A stretch of 64,000 nt of DNA. Source: Romanomermis culicivorax (taxonomy: Eukaryota > Nematoda > Enoplea > Mermithida > Mermithidae). The stretch spans positions 310,001-374,000 of the forward strand of contig CAWUHX010000091.1 of the NCBI GenBank assembly GCA_963922205.1, in the 5' to 3' direction. Both the position numbers and the translations under genes were made by a program. Under the pieces are notes generated by a model. That model did no database searches. It saw only the letters and a list, made by a program, of their open reading frames with translations, and was not told the DNA's origin. Below, piece by piece: positions 1 to 10,674 of this stretch (positions within the stretch are counted from its first letter, which is position 1; each line of letters starts with the position of its first letter).

Positions 1-373
1 TGTATTCCGAAAATCGACTGCGAAAGTTTTTTCCTAGAAGGATGTCTGCTGTGCAATCTTTTTGTACATGGACCATTATGGTTTCCTTGATAGTTTGGGC
101 TGTGACCATAACAAAAGTGGTTCCAACAAAGTGGATCAGGAGGTTATTTGCTGCTTTTGCTTGGACTAGCGGGGGTTTCATGTCTAACTGCAAAATTTGA
201 GCGATGCGTGAATCAATGAGAGAGTAGACTGCACCAGTATCAATCATGCCTTTTGTGATTAATTTGCCGTTAAGTGTGATTGGAATATGAGGGGTATGTT
301 TCTCGGGTACATTTTGGGGTGGCTTGTTTGATGCAGATTGATGAATTTGATTAATGAGTTCGATTGCAGGAGT
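1..373 (-). CDS. pro: Retroelement aspartic protease (start of Pro-Pol), partial at window edge
   Basis: Read on the minus strand, the frame stays open from just after the TGA at 374-376 to the first base of the window. It contains the retropepsin active-site motif DTGA (bases 230-241, context MIDTGAVYSLID) and, about 65 residues later, ILLGKNF (near bases 24-44), the usual second hallmark of these proteases. Enzymes of this family dimerise and cut retroelement polyproteins. There is no methionine start: the segment lies in the same frame as the upstream Gag-Env frame and is separated from it by a single TGA, so it would be made by stop-codon readthrough unless the TGA is a mutation. Reverse transcriptase, RNase H and integrase would lie beyond the left edge and are not seen. 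Confidence 0.88.
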
Positions 374-3300
374 TCAGGGGGTATCAATATCGACAAGGAC
401 GTATTTCTGCTGTGTTTGTGCCCCACGATGATTAGCTAATTCTAAGAGAGCATGGCTGAATGATGGGGGAATGGTCTCATGTAAACACATGTTGTGTGAT
501 GGTATTTTGTATGCATGTTCATTTGCGGCATGATGCTTTGGGGAAGGGAAATATTTTCGAAGAATGAGAAAAGAGTAAAAGACGCCGGCAATAACTACAG
601 TAATAACTGCTAGATTAATAATGATTTGCAGGGGTCCTTTGCATAAATTATTTAATCCGTCTGTGAGGCTTTGGGTAGTACGGGTTATTACATGTTCTAT
701 GCCTTGACCAGCGCCAGAGAGGGTATTTCTGATTGCTTGGCCAGTGCCTGAGATCATATTGTAAACTGTATCTGAGTTAAGGGACATTTGGGCGGTGTAA
801 TTGACAAGTTTCTGAACAACATTTTCAAGTGTGTGAGTTTTATAAATGTATTGTTTCAAAAAGAGTAAGCTTGTCGAAATTGTTGCAAGTTGATCATGAA
901 AAATTGCGGGTGTGTTGAAATGGAAAAGGGAAAAATTTTGGTTCCAGACGATTTCTAAGGGTAAATTTGTGACATGCGGGGATCCTGTTTCACTGACCCA
1001 TGTATTATTCTGTTTGTAAAGAGCTACATGCATGTGATGGCAGTCAAAGGTTTGTGAAAAAGGGGTCAAATCGTTGCCTCCTGGGTTCGAAAACATGAGT
1101 TCGGTTCCTACGAGAATGGGTAAAAGTTTGTAGCATGTTTGGTTGATTTTATGGTTGTAAAAGATTTTGGATGCCTTTACTTGTTTACAGGGCCAGACTG
1201 TGAGGGCTTCTCCTGTGAATTCTGCTATTATGTCGGTTTGCTGTAGGAATGCACACGCCCCAAGGGTTGCATCAAGGCACAAAATTTGCCATACTAGATC
1301 GAGGTGACACTGTGCCTGTCTGCATAATTCACTCCAAACGTTTTTGAAATTTTGGATTTCGAATTCCTGGGTTTTGTCTGCTAGATAGTTTAGTTTTGCA
1401 TTAATGGGTTCAAAATCATCAAAATCGTATAATGTAGTATGAGTTTCGTTGGTTTTTGGGGTTAAAAATGCATTACGATGTGGGGTGCTTTTGTCTAGTT
1501 GTACAACAATGCCTTGTTCGGTTAGGATGCTGTCTTGGATCTCTGGGCAGTTGGGGTTCGAAAAGAGTGTGTTTTTAACGGAGAATGCACCTTGTAGCTC
1601 TTCTATTATCATGTGGGTTTGCGTCAGCTTTATGGGATGTGTATTTTTGTATTTGAAGGGGCATAAGTTTTCGAATGCTGTTTCATTCCAGATAATGGAC
1701 CCATCGGCTGTTACACAATGACCTGATGTCGGTTTGCATAACCCCAGGTCACCTAATGTACCTGTCATAGATTTTCCATTCCAAGATGCTATTTGTCCTA
1801 TTTCTATGATGACGTTAGTGACCGACGTACAGTGGTCTGTACAACACCATGTGTATTCCATGCTTAGGGAGTTATTTGTTGACCAAAATCCTGGTTGGGT
1901 TTCGTATAATTTTTGACCATTGTGTTCTTTGTCTATAACGATTGCCTTACAAACATGCGGGGTTAGATTTTGCATTTCGGTTTGGTCGAAGACAATACCT
2001 TTTGAGCCAAAAAATCCTGTATTAGTACAAATTTTCCATTTGCGAACACTGCATTTGTATGCATCTGTAATGTGAGGCTTAGTGGAGGGGATATAGATTT
2101 TTCCGAATGTCTGTACCAGTTTGTCTACTGTGGAAGGGGGCATGCATGATACGAGTTTTGGTATGCTGACTGAGTGACCGCTCAATGAAGTTCCACAGAT
2201 CTGAAATTGGGCACTACACGATGTGGGGATTATTATACAAAGAAATATACAAAACATCGGCCAATACAATGTGTTATTGGAGGCGGCGGGGCATTGTATA
2301 TTTTTGTTCTGGCCGGTTTGGCGTGGCCATTGATGTTTTGTGATTTTGAGCTGGGGGGGGGCTGGCTGGTTTGCAATCTGAACAGTCTGTAAAACTATAG
2401 AAGTTGAGTCATGGGATGGGGTTTGGATTTGCTTACTTGTTGGGGTCGGTAGCAGTGTTTGGCGGGGGCGGAATTGGTAGGGTTCGGGGGTCAGGCTGTG
2501 GAGAAGAGACAACAAGTTATGACCTGTTTTCGATGGGGTTTTGGGGGTGGTGGGCAACTTGGTGTCTTGTTTTCGGGGGATCTTGTAGTCTGCGGGTATG
2601 GTGGGCGGCAATTTTTCGGGTTTGGCGGCTTCGAGCGTGGGGGGTGGTGACATGGCGCACCAATCGGGTACGTCCAGGTCAAGGACGTACTCCTCCTGAC
2701 TAAGTCGGTGGGTATTGGGCATTATGGTTCCTAAAGTAGTCTGAGGGCCGTTAGTTATGGCGGGTAATGCTGAGTAAAATGTGGGGTCATCAATGTCCAT
2801 GAGGGGTTGGGGTTGCCTGTACTCAATGCAATTTTGAATATTACGACTTTGTTGATTCGGACAGTACCTACTTGTATGACCTCTCTCCTTGCATAGAAAA
2901 CATTGAAAGTTTGAGTAGGTTTTTGAAAGGCAGTTATCAGATCTATGTCCTGTTTGGGAGCAGTGGATGCATCGACTTTTACAATCACAGGTACTGTGAT
3001 TATTACAAAAACAGATTTCACATGATTTTCGGGTGCCTACTGATTTACAATTACGAGCTACGTGTCCAAGTTGTCCACACTGGAAGCATGTGGGTTGCCT
3101 AGGGGTAGTATTGTTCCTGTAAGCGTTATTTCTGCTAAAAGTGTTGTTGTTGCTGAAACTGTTGTAGTTACTCTGTTGTTGGGGTTGGGATTTTTGTTTG
3201 ATCTGCAACTGTAAATCTTTTACTTGTTGTTCTACCTGATGCAAAAGGTCCTGTTGGTCTGTATTTTTGGTTAGGGAAAAGATGGGTTCGGGTTTTGGGG

Positions 3301-4018
3301 GTATAAATGGAATGGCATTGGACTTTAACTCATTTCTAAGGATTTGCTGTTCAATGTAAGCTGCTTTGTCTGACATTTCTTTTAGAGTTGTGAATCGTCT
3401 GTACTTAATTGCTTCCCTGATTTCGTTTTGCATGCCTTCTACAAAGAGGGGTTTTATGATCATTTCTCGTGCATCTGTGTTAAAGTTAGGGTAGGCGAGG
3501 GTTGCGAGGTGTTCTAGATCAAACAAAAATTCAGTTACTGTTTCTAATCGCTTTTGTTTTCTCTCGCGTAAGAATTGTTGATGTAGCTCATTATCTCTAT
3601 TGTTTGGGAAAAATGTCTGCAATGCTATTTTATACTGCTCGTATGTGTGGGGAGGGTTTTCGGAATTGGCTAAACTTTTGAATTTTGCTAATGCGGCTCC
3701 TCCTAAATGAATCTCTAAACATGCCAACTTTAACTGTACGTCTGTATCTTTCATGCCTTGAAGTGCCATGAACTGTTCTAAACCTTTATTCCATTCACCA
3801 AAATGTTGGGTCACGCCGCCCGTGAATACTGTAGGTTTCGCGTAAAAATTATTTGCCATGTTATTAGGAATGTTTGCTGTTCTTAGATCGTCTATTAGGG
3901 TAGGGTTTACTGTATTCTGATTCAATTGTGTGCATAGGGTACAAAAATGTTCAGAAAATAAATCGTTCATCTGTTCTCTAACGACTTCTCCTAAATGATC
4001 TTGCGTTTGGTGGGTCAT
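374..4018 (-). CDS. gag-env: LTR-retroelement Gag fused to an Env-like glycoprotein (1214 aa, one frame)
   Basis: A single uninterrupted frame. Residues about 60-230 look like a Ty3/gypsy-type capsid (Retrotrans_gag style: WNKGLEQFM, then LHQQFLRERKQ and a LATLAYP block). Residues about 310-390 hold CCHC zinc knuckles: CFQCGQLGHVARNC, CIHCSQTGHRSDNC and CFLCKERGHTSRYC, with a further Cys-rich stretch between the first two. A proline/threonine-rich linker follows to about residue 580. Next come a hydrophobic signal-like stretch (about 584-605, ending SCSAQ), a Cys-rich ectodomain with several N-X-S/T sites, an amphipathic stretch rich in Gly/Gln/Thr, one transmembrane helix (about 1131-1153) and a cytoplasmic tail of about 60 residues. 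The frame ends in TGA directly before protease. The start is the first ATG, about 210 bases inside the LTR. The Gag identity is secure. The Env-like call rests on topology and cysteines; the fusion-protein class is not assigned. Confidence 0.85.
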   Translation of the reverse strand: MTHQTQDHLGEVVREQMNDLFSEHFCTLCTQLNQNTVNPTLIDDLRTANIPNNMANNFYAKPTVFTGGVTQHFGEWNKGLEQFMALQGMKDTDVQLKLACLEIHLGGAALAKFKSLANSENPPHTYEQYKIALQTFFPNNRDNELHQQFLRERKQKRLETVTEFLFDLEHLATLAYPNFNTDAREMIIKPLFVEGMQNEIREAIKYRRFTTLKEMSDKAAYIEQQILRNELKSNAIPFIPPKPEPIFSLTKNTDQQDLLHQVEQQVKDLQLQIKQKSQPQQQSNYNSFSNNNTFSRNNAYRNNTTPRQPTCFQCGQLGHVARNCKSVGTRKSCEICFCNNHSTCDCKSRCIHCSQTGHRSDNCLSKTYSNFQCFLCKERGHTSRYCPNQQSRNIQNCIEYRQPQPLMDIDDPTFYSALPAITNGPQTTLGTIMPNTHRLSQEEYVLDLDVPDWCAMSPPPTLEAAKPEKLPPTIPADYKIPRKQDTKLPTTPKTPSKTGHNLLSLLHSLTPEPYQFRPRQTLLPTPTSKQIQTPSHDSTSIVLQTVQIANQPAPPQLKITKHQWPRQTGQNKNIQCPAASNNTLYWPMFCIFLCIIIPTSCSAQFQICGTSLSGHSVSIPKLVSCMPPSTVDKLVQTFGKIYIPSTKPHITDAYKCSVRKWKICTNTGFFGSKGIVFDQTEMQNLTPHVCKAIVIDKEHNGQKLYETQPGFWSTNNSLSMEYTWCCTDHCTSVTNVIIEIGQIASWNGKSMTGTLGDLGLCKPTSGHCVTADGSIIWNETAFENLCPFKYKNTHPIKLTQTHMIIEELQGAFSVKNTLFSNPNCPEIQDSILTEQGIVVQLDKSTPHRNAFLTPKTNETHTTLYDFDDFEPINAKLNYLADKTQEFEIQNFKNVWSELCRQAQCHLDLVWQILCLDATLGACAFLQQTDIIAEFTGEALTVWPCKQVKASKIFYNHKINQTCYKLLPILVGTELMFSNPGGNDLTPFSQTFDCHHMHVALYKQNNTWVSETGSPHVTNLPLEIVWNQNFSLFHFNTPAIFHDQLATISTSLLFLKQYIYKTHTLENVVQKLVNYTAQMSLNSDTVYNMISGTGQAIRNTLSGAGQGIEHVITRTTQSLTDGLNNLCKGPLQIIINLAVITVVIAGVFYSFLILRKYFPSPKHHAANEHAYKIPSHNMCLHETIPPSFSHALLELANHRGAQTQQKYVLVDIDTP
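415..2270 (-). other. Env-like glycoprotein domain inside the Gag frame
   Basis: This marks the second half of the polyprotein. It has the layout of a type I membrane glycoprotein: N-terminal hydrophobic segment, ectodomain of about 525 residues with many cysteines (a CC pair in the context TWCCTDHC) and several glycosylation sequons, a membrane-proximal amphipathic region, a 22-residue hydrophobic anchor (IIINLAVITVVIAGVFYSFL and two more) and a short tail. Such layouts are known from env genes that LTR elements captured from viruses. Sequence spacing hints at the class III-like glycoproteins that invertebrate elements took from negative-strand viruses, but I cannot confirm this by eye. Separate cleavage from Gag, presumably by signal peptidase, would be needed for it to reach a membrane. 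Confidence 0.6.
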
Positions 4019-4230
4019 TCTTGGTTTATGCTGGGATTTCTGCTTAAATGCTTCACTTTTTGCTTTATGCTGTATTCATTTAAATGTATCGCTTAATGTT
4101 TCGTTGGAGGGGATTTCCAGTTTGCTTTCTATGAATACTGTCTTACTGTAGAAAATAATTACTACTGTATTATCTAATGCTTCGAAATGCCCGGATAAGA
4201 GTACACCTAATTGGGGGCAGGGAGTTCCAG

Positions 4231-5032
4231 TGGTTAACGGTACAGTACGGTCACCAAAATATGTAATGACCAGATTTTGTGAAGCACTTTACTTTAATCA
4301 AATGGACGTTAGGGCAACGAAACGGGGTGCGGGGGAGACAGGCGATTCGACAATACGGGGCGATACGGATACTAATCGATGGCTGCTTTGAGACGTCAAC
4401 AACAATTAACAAAAGAATGCGGTCTCAGCTTGCAAAATAATGAACGGGCCTTGGTTTAACTGCTTTCGTAAAGCAAATACAAAATGAGACGAGCACGGTT
4501 TGAAAAATGAAGAATTCAATAATCACCAATAATAATAAAATCACGCTTTGCTTCTCTTTAAATACGACGTTTTTTGGCCACTCCCTGGGCGTCGCGGGAG
4601 GTCGTGCTTCTGTCCATCTTCTTCCGCCAATCGTCGCTTCCTGCTTTGCTTTTTATGCTTACTTAGTCACGCCCTTTAATGCTTTTCTGGTACGGTATGC
4701 TTTTCGTGTATTGCTTGCTTCCTAGGATGGGCTTAGCCACACCTCTGTGCTTCTGTGCATGCTTCCTGTACCTGTTTCTCTGAATACACATGTTTTGTGG
4801 GGCCATCGCTACCGTTACACTTCAGACTACTGTCTGGCCGGGCTTTTACTTTTAATTTACTTTTAATTTTACTGTGTGCAGGTGTTGTTTACGATTTTTA
4901 TGGGGGCTTACGGTAGCCGTGGAATGTGTGGTTTAGTGTAGGTTCTAGGGGATCAGCTGCCGTTTGTGCAAATTAATTGGGGCATCTTAATTGGGCTACC
5001 GGGGTGTGAACGGATCAAAATAAAGTACTTCA
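4231..5032 (-). repeat. 5' long terminal repeat of the Gag-Env element (bounds approximate)
   Basis: The interval lies directly upstream of the gag ATG. It starts with TG and ends with CA on the plus strand (TGGTTAACGG ... AAAGTACTTCA). A sequence with the same order of motifs, including the outer AAAGTACTT end, recurs at about 59.6-60.2 kb, which supports an LTR. About 210 bases of leader lie between it and the start codon. I could not match a primer-binding site to a specific tRNA; the base string ending in TTCCA at 4229 is a weak candidate. The exact left bound is uncertain by tens of bases. Confidence 0.55.
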
Positions 5033-6490
5033 CGTAATTTTATAGGAAAGTTTTTTGTGTGAATCCCAGACACCCATGAGACGATAAATTACGAAAATGA
5101 AATAATATTTAATAAATGTCCATCACATACAGTATGCTATATATTTACAGTACTGCTTTAGCAGGTACGTTACAATGTTACATATTTGTTTATTATTTAG
5201 TGTAAATAAACATTGAAAATGAGAAGTGACCATTGCTTTTAAATAGTAATTGCTGCTTTGAGAAACGAGAAAGGAAACGAGAAAAGGGAAATGAAAAATA
5301 AATAAAATCTTTCTATTATTCAAGGCAAAAAACGAAAATCAATCCGATCTACCATTATTGGAAACAGATAAAAAAATCTGAAATGATAGCCAAAGATGGC
5401 ATGCCCGTCTTGTCTGCCGAAATAATGTTTGTTGAGAATTTAATTTTTTACTTAATCTCAAAAACTGCTCCTTGAAAACCTTTTCTCAGGTACAAGATTT
5501 ATTTATGTCTCTTTTTTTAAGTGCATGTAAATTAAAGAATGACCAACATCAATGTTCGCACAAAAGTTTCACTACAGAACTTTTTGGATACAATAGAAAT
5601 TATAGAACACTTAATTTGAAACAGTATTTCATCTCGAAAAGTTTTGCTTTCAACATGATATGGTTGAATAATTCTTCATGAATTATGGAAATTGAACGAT
5701 TTTTAAGCGTACTTTTTCAGAAGGTGAAGGCTGAAAATTATTCAACGGCTGTTGTGTCATAATGCATTGAAGGGAAAAAGCACATTGTCATTTCATTCAA
5801 CATTTTTTTATCACGATTAACCAAAAGTGACCCAAGATTTACATTTTCCCAGTATGTAATCACATGCGGGGCTGATTAATGCGAAAATTGCCGTAGAAAA
5901 GAGGATATTATCGATCATAGCTCGCCCAAAAAAATTATCGGCCGATATTTAAAAAAGTCAATTATCAGGCGATGCCAATACATTGATCATACCCTACCTT
6001 CATTGGAAAACTACCGAGAAAATTTTATTCTTGAAATATATGTAATAATGACTAAATTAATCTCATATAGAACAAAATTTCATCTGTTTTTTCTTTTGAC
6101 AGTGAAAATGATCAACGGAATATTTTGACCCGTGGTTTTTGACAAGCGTGAAATTCAAGTCACAGAGTTATCCTGGATAACGGCTAAGGTCAAGTCTTTT
6201 TTCATCCTTCGGGTCAGAAAACATTGTGTAGGATCGGGTAGCATAGCTGGTCAAAAGCTCCGATACATCTCTAATCCCTAGATTTATTTGTATGATTTCA
6301 TTTTTTTGTTGTAAAGTTTTTTACAATGTTTTACAAAATTTTACAATGTGTCGATGAAAAATTTGAACGTATTGAGCTTGTTCGTAAAAAATAATTCCAG
6401 TTTAAGGTTTGATCCCCTGATTACAAGGACGTTAAGAAAAAGACGCCATGTTTTCAAGGTACTTATTTTATGGTTCGTACATGGAAAGAA
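5033..6490. other. No gene recognised
   Basis: AT-rich DNA with only short, low-complexity frames. At 6110-6290 there are fragments such as GACCCG and CGATACATCTCTAATCCC that resemble the GGATCC/GACCCG repeats of the MRCK introns. Confidence 0.5.
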
Positions 6491-6514
6491 ATAAGTATGC
6501 ATTTTGGGAGAAAA

Positions 6515-6660
6515 ATTTGCTCGCGAAGTATGAACCAACTCCGAGCACGCTCGGCGAACAAGGTGCTCGCCGAGCATCCCGGAGCCGTGCTCTAAGATGC
6601 TTGCCGAGCATGCTCGGGGTAAATTTGTTCGCCGAGCAGAAGTATAAACCGGGCTTTTAT
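6515..6660. repeat. Short inverted-repeat cluster of the word GCTCGGCGAAC
   Basis: The motif GCTCGGCGAAC and its complement GTTCGCCGAGC alternate several times (CGAGCACGCTCGGCGAAC, GCTCGCCGAGC, TTGCCGAGCATGCTCGG, GTTCGCCGAGC). The outer flanks are also roughly complementary (AAGTATGAACC and its inverse AGAAGTATAAACC in reversed sense). This is probably a small inverted-repeat transposon remnant. Confidence 0.5.
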
Positions 6661-6879
6661 AAAACGCCAGGGAAAAAGTGGACAGTGGTTTCTCCAAATG
6701 AAATTTCCTGGTTTTGCAGGTCTTTTTTCCAGAATATTCCAGGTTTTTTGGAGCAAAATTAAATTATTGCTACACAGAATGGTAAAAATGTATGTAGCAA
6801 TGTGCTGATATTTTAAATCGCTGCCAACAAACAAGAAAACCAAAAACATCAACTAGAAATCAACCATTTTTGATAAATT

Positions 6880-7800
6880 TTGTTGAAACAACAGAAATCA
6901 GGCAACCAACAAAAAATAGAGATTCTAGGAAATTTATTAAATGATAATTTCTCTCTAAAAACACTAGGTTTACACATAAATTCTTTCTATGAAGAGATTT
7001 TGCAGTTTATAGCATTAATGCTTACAACTAATATTAATAATATTACATTTCCGATTGATGTAATTGCACAAAGAATAAACAACAATAGCTTTATTTTAAG
7101 TAACAAAACATCCATATATTTAGACGACCTTAGAAACAAAATTCAATTGTCTCCTCAACTGGTTCAAGGACGACTGGACTTATAAAAGTTGGAAAGATCT
7201 AAAAGGAGAACTATGTAACGTAAAATGGATAATATAATCCATTCCATTCCTAGATCCTAGAAAGCTATAATTAAAGAATCTAACCTGGTAAAAGGGGAGA
7301 TTAATTTCGAACCACTTATTTTTAATAAAAAACAAATAGAAAATCTAAAAAGACATCTTGTAAAACGGAAAGAATCTATACCAACAGGACAAGAAATATT
7401 TAAAGCGAAACTGGGATTAAATGACGAGGACTTTACTAAATCATGGAAAATGCTATACAAATTAGGTATCAATAACAGAAGCAAAGAAATACAATATAAA
7501 ATTTACATAACATCATAATCACCCCACACAATTGAAGATTCCAGTGGTTGCTTTCAGTGTAATGGAGACAATGATATTTCACATACATTTCTGGATTGTC
7601 AACAAGTAAAATCTTTATGGAAAGAGTTGGAACGTATAATAAATGAAAACGGTGATAAAAATATGAAGTTTACTCATGAAGAAATAATATTTGGATATGA
7701 GGTAAAAACAGAACATAATAAAATAATCAGTATTATAATCATTTTAGCGAAAACTTTCATTTATAGGAAAAGAAGCGCAAAGACCTCAATAAAACGGCCT
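6880..7800 (+). pseudogene. Non-LTR retrotransposon (LINE) C-terminal remnant
   Basis: Broken coding sequence on the plus strand. A first frame (6880-7182) reads as a typical AT-rich LINE segment. A second picks up at about 7165 (WFKDDWTYKSWKDLKGELC). A third runs from 7260 to 7803 with one internal TAA at about 7516. The last contains C-x2-C-x6-H-x4-C in the context CFQCNGDNDISHTFLDC followed by LWKEL, the reverse-transcriptase zinc-binding motif found at the C-terminus of many LINEs. The reverse-transcriptase core is absent, so the copy is 5'-truncated as LINEs often are. At least two frameshifts and two stops make it inactive. Confidence 0.7.
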
Positions 7801-7803
7801 TTT

Positions 7804-9365
7804 TGAATTTTGCAATGAGTGAAGCTAACACAATGAAATGTAACAAAGAAATAGAAAATGTGTTAAAGACTAGCAAAACCTTCATTTTTAAGAAATGGAA
7901 TAACTTCAAATCAATAGGTACCTTCTCAAAATAATTCAAAAACACAGGTAAAAAAATTTTTAACATAAATTCCTCAAAAAATTAAGAAAATTACATTATA
8001 CTTCTGTTTTTGTACGTTTATTTTGTTCGTATTTTCTCAATAAAAAAATAGAGATTCATGCATGAAACTTGCATGATCATTAACTTTTGTTATTGTTCAG
8101 TACTAAATAGAGACGGAAAACATGCATAATATTATGAAGCAGACATGATAATAAAAAATTCTGTCAAATTGACTTTAAAATATTACAGCAAAATTTTTTA
8201 GATTCTACGATGTGTGAGCTTGACATTTTTTCCAAAAATAAATTGTCTCCAGTATTCGCGACAATTTAATTTCAGTTGCCACAATTTTTCCGCTTCAGTA
8301 GCTGCCTATTTTTCTTTGAGTGTTTCAACTGTTTGATGGCTTCTTTGTGTCGAGAGTGGCTGTTTTTTGCCACTCTTGGCACAAAGAAGTGCAAAATGAA
8401 AAAATGAATGATTTACATAATTGTGGAACGTGTGTTTCGATGCACATCGTGTGAACTGCAAAGCTCCCAAATATTTTCCCAAATAGGAAAGATTTTTTAA
8501 AAACACGTTTCTACTCAAAAAAGCTTATATAACTGCTATTTGTGTATAAGTAGAATTAATACTTATTGTATCAGCGTTTTGAGTAGTGCACTAACTATGC
8601 ACCTCAAAGAGCATTTTAGTACATGTTTATTTCTACTCTACATAAATTTTGTGGATCTAAAACATTATGCAATCCGAATCTAGTGGCTGAATCGTCATTA
8701 GAATTTCAATTAAGTCTGTCATTACCTAACGGTTGACAAAGAACAAAAATTTGTATCGAAACGTATCAAAAACGTCCCCGATTATTGTTATCCTGGGAGA
8801 TTATTGTTATCCTGAAACTCGTTACCATTGTACTATTGTTATCCTGAAACTCGTTACCATTGAAAAAAGGAGAGTCCTAAATTATATTGGTATCTCCCAT
8901 AGGAGTAATATGCTTTAGTTGTTCTTCGATCAGAACATGTGAACATATTAACTAAAAGTAAGCTTCCAAAATGCTTCTTAATATTCATTAATGATAATTT
9001 TATAACAGTCATCGTGTTGGCAAACAGAATAATATCAGCAGAAAAGTTAAAATCCTAATTACTCTTCAAAAAACGTTAAATATTAGAGACGAAATAGATC
9101 TACAAAGGCACTAACAATTTTACTTGAGTAATGATTTTAGACTTCCTGTGTGCACTTAGCTAAAGCCAGATAATGATACTAATGCTTAAAACCGCTGCGA
9201 AGAGCAGGCGAAATATTAAGGTTTTGAACTTTAAAAATGCAAATTTGGCTTATCATGCAATAATTCGGGTTTATATTGGAATAAAAATAACTACATAACA
9301 ATCTAAATCGAAATTTCCTATCTTTTCCAGATTTTCCCGGAACAACTTTATTCCTGACCTTTCCA
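7804..9365. other. No gene recognised; short tandem repeat at about 8788-8866
   Basis: AT-rich intergenic DNA. At 8788-8866 the unit ATTGTTATCCTGAAACTCGT (with TACCATTG after it) is repeated about two and a half times. Nothing else stands out. Confidence 0.5.
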
Positions 9366-9545
9366 GGGGCCGGTTGCAATAACTAATGCTGAGGATCATC
9401 GCGAGCTCGGTATTAAGTTGTTAATGCTGAGAATTAGCTAATCGCGAGCTCAGTTTCATCTTTCTAGGGTTGCAATAAAAAAATCGAGCTCGCGATTAAC
9501 TGATGCTCAGGTTTAAGTCCGAGCTCGCGATTATCTCGACCTACC
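9366..9545. repeat. Truncated MITE of the GGGGCCGGTTGCAATA family
   Basis: Starts GGGGCCGGTTGCAATAACTA and carries several copies of GAGCTCGCGATTA in both orientations. It is the reverse complement of the end of the fuller copy at 55932-56980. Only one terminus is present. Confidence 0.7.
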
Positions 9546-9779
9546 AGGAAGGAGCATCGCCAATACATTATATTTACGTGCATGAAATGAAAAGTAAACA
9601 AAATTTGGTGAAAAAAACACTGCGTCGAACATTGCTTGTTTTTCTGTTTGCTGTTCGTATGTCTTTTGTTCCCGCTTAAATTTCGAGTAGTTTCAAGGAG
9701 AAAACGCATTCCAAAGTGAACACCTAGAAAAGAAGTACTTTTGAGAGAAATTTGTCTCGAATATCGATTAGTTTTGGGT

Positions 9780-9897
9780 TTTGACAGCTCAGCTGCATCT
9801 CAACCTTCTCGATATGTTTACGACAATGGTATAATATATAGTTAAGCTACAGCCTATGCTGCAGCTCAGCTGTAGCGCTTAAGTTTCTTTGATGAAA
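9780..9897. repeat. Fragment of the AGCTGCAGCTTAA foldback family
   Basis: Contains CAGCTCAGCTGCA, TTCTCGATATGTTT, ACAATGGTATAATATATAG and GCTGCAGCTCAGCTGTAGC in the same order as the foldback element at 51.7-52.4 kb, ending TTTGATGAAAC like that element's right end. Confidence 0.65.
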
Positions 9898-10674
9898 CAC
9901 TCTGTTTATTTTCAATGAGCATTGATGCGCAGAAAAGTTCAATGAAATCCGTAATTAGGTGATGATCAATAAAGTGTGGTAAGAGTATCAAAGTACAAAT
10001 AACAAAAAACAACCATTTATTACCTGGATGATGCTTCAATGGAAAATATGTTGCGTTTTGTATATATTATTGCACAAATACTATAAGGCAAATCGCATCT
10101 GAGAATGTCCCTCTATATTATAGCTAAAAATTGAGATTCGAAAAACCAGTCGGTTCAGGTTTTATGTTGAACGACGGTTATACTATACATACAGTAATCA
10201 ACTATACTATTCAATAACATCATATTCAATTTTAAAATTATTCGGGTTTCAACAGCCTTAGTTTCACTTATGACCAATATTGGAAAAGCCTAATATGGAG
10301 CAGTGATTTTTTGATTATCATTTGTTGCTTGAATGATTTTCTCCAGAACTTTAATACGAAATAAAAATAGTTTCGTATTTTCAAAATATGCTTTTCCGAA
10401 ATTCTAAGTGGATGCAATCGTTGTGAATGGCAAATGGATGGTTTCTCAGACCATAGTTGGAAGAAGAAAAACTACGGATAATTTTCTGATGAAAATTTGT
10501 CTTCACACACGGACTTATGTGCCGTTGGCCTGGATTCTATATTTCATAACACGTAATTCAGGCAGACAACATCTGCGGACATCCTCCTCTAAGTTTTACA
10601 CGACTATTTTTTCCTACATACATTGATACACTGCACTCCTGCATCCCAATCGGAGGAATTATGAGCAACCAAAC
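9898..10674. other. No gene recognised
   Basis: AT-rich intergenic DNA with only short random frames. Confidence 0.4.

Noticed and set aside
2207-3102. Plus-strand frames opposite the Gag-Env frame
   Set aside because: They are antisense shadows of a clear coding frame; Gly/Trp-rich by composition.
6341-6852. Overlapping frames of 86-118 residues on both strands
   Set aside because: All arise over the GCTCGGCGAAC inverted-repeat cluster.
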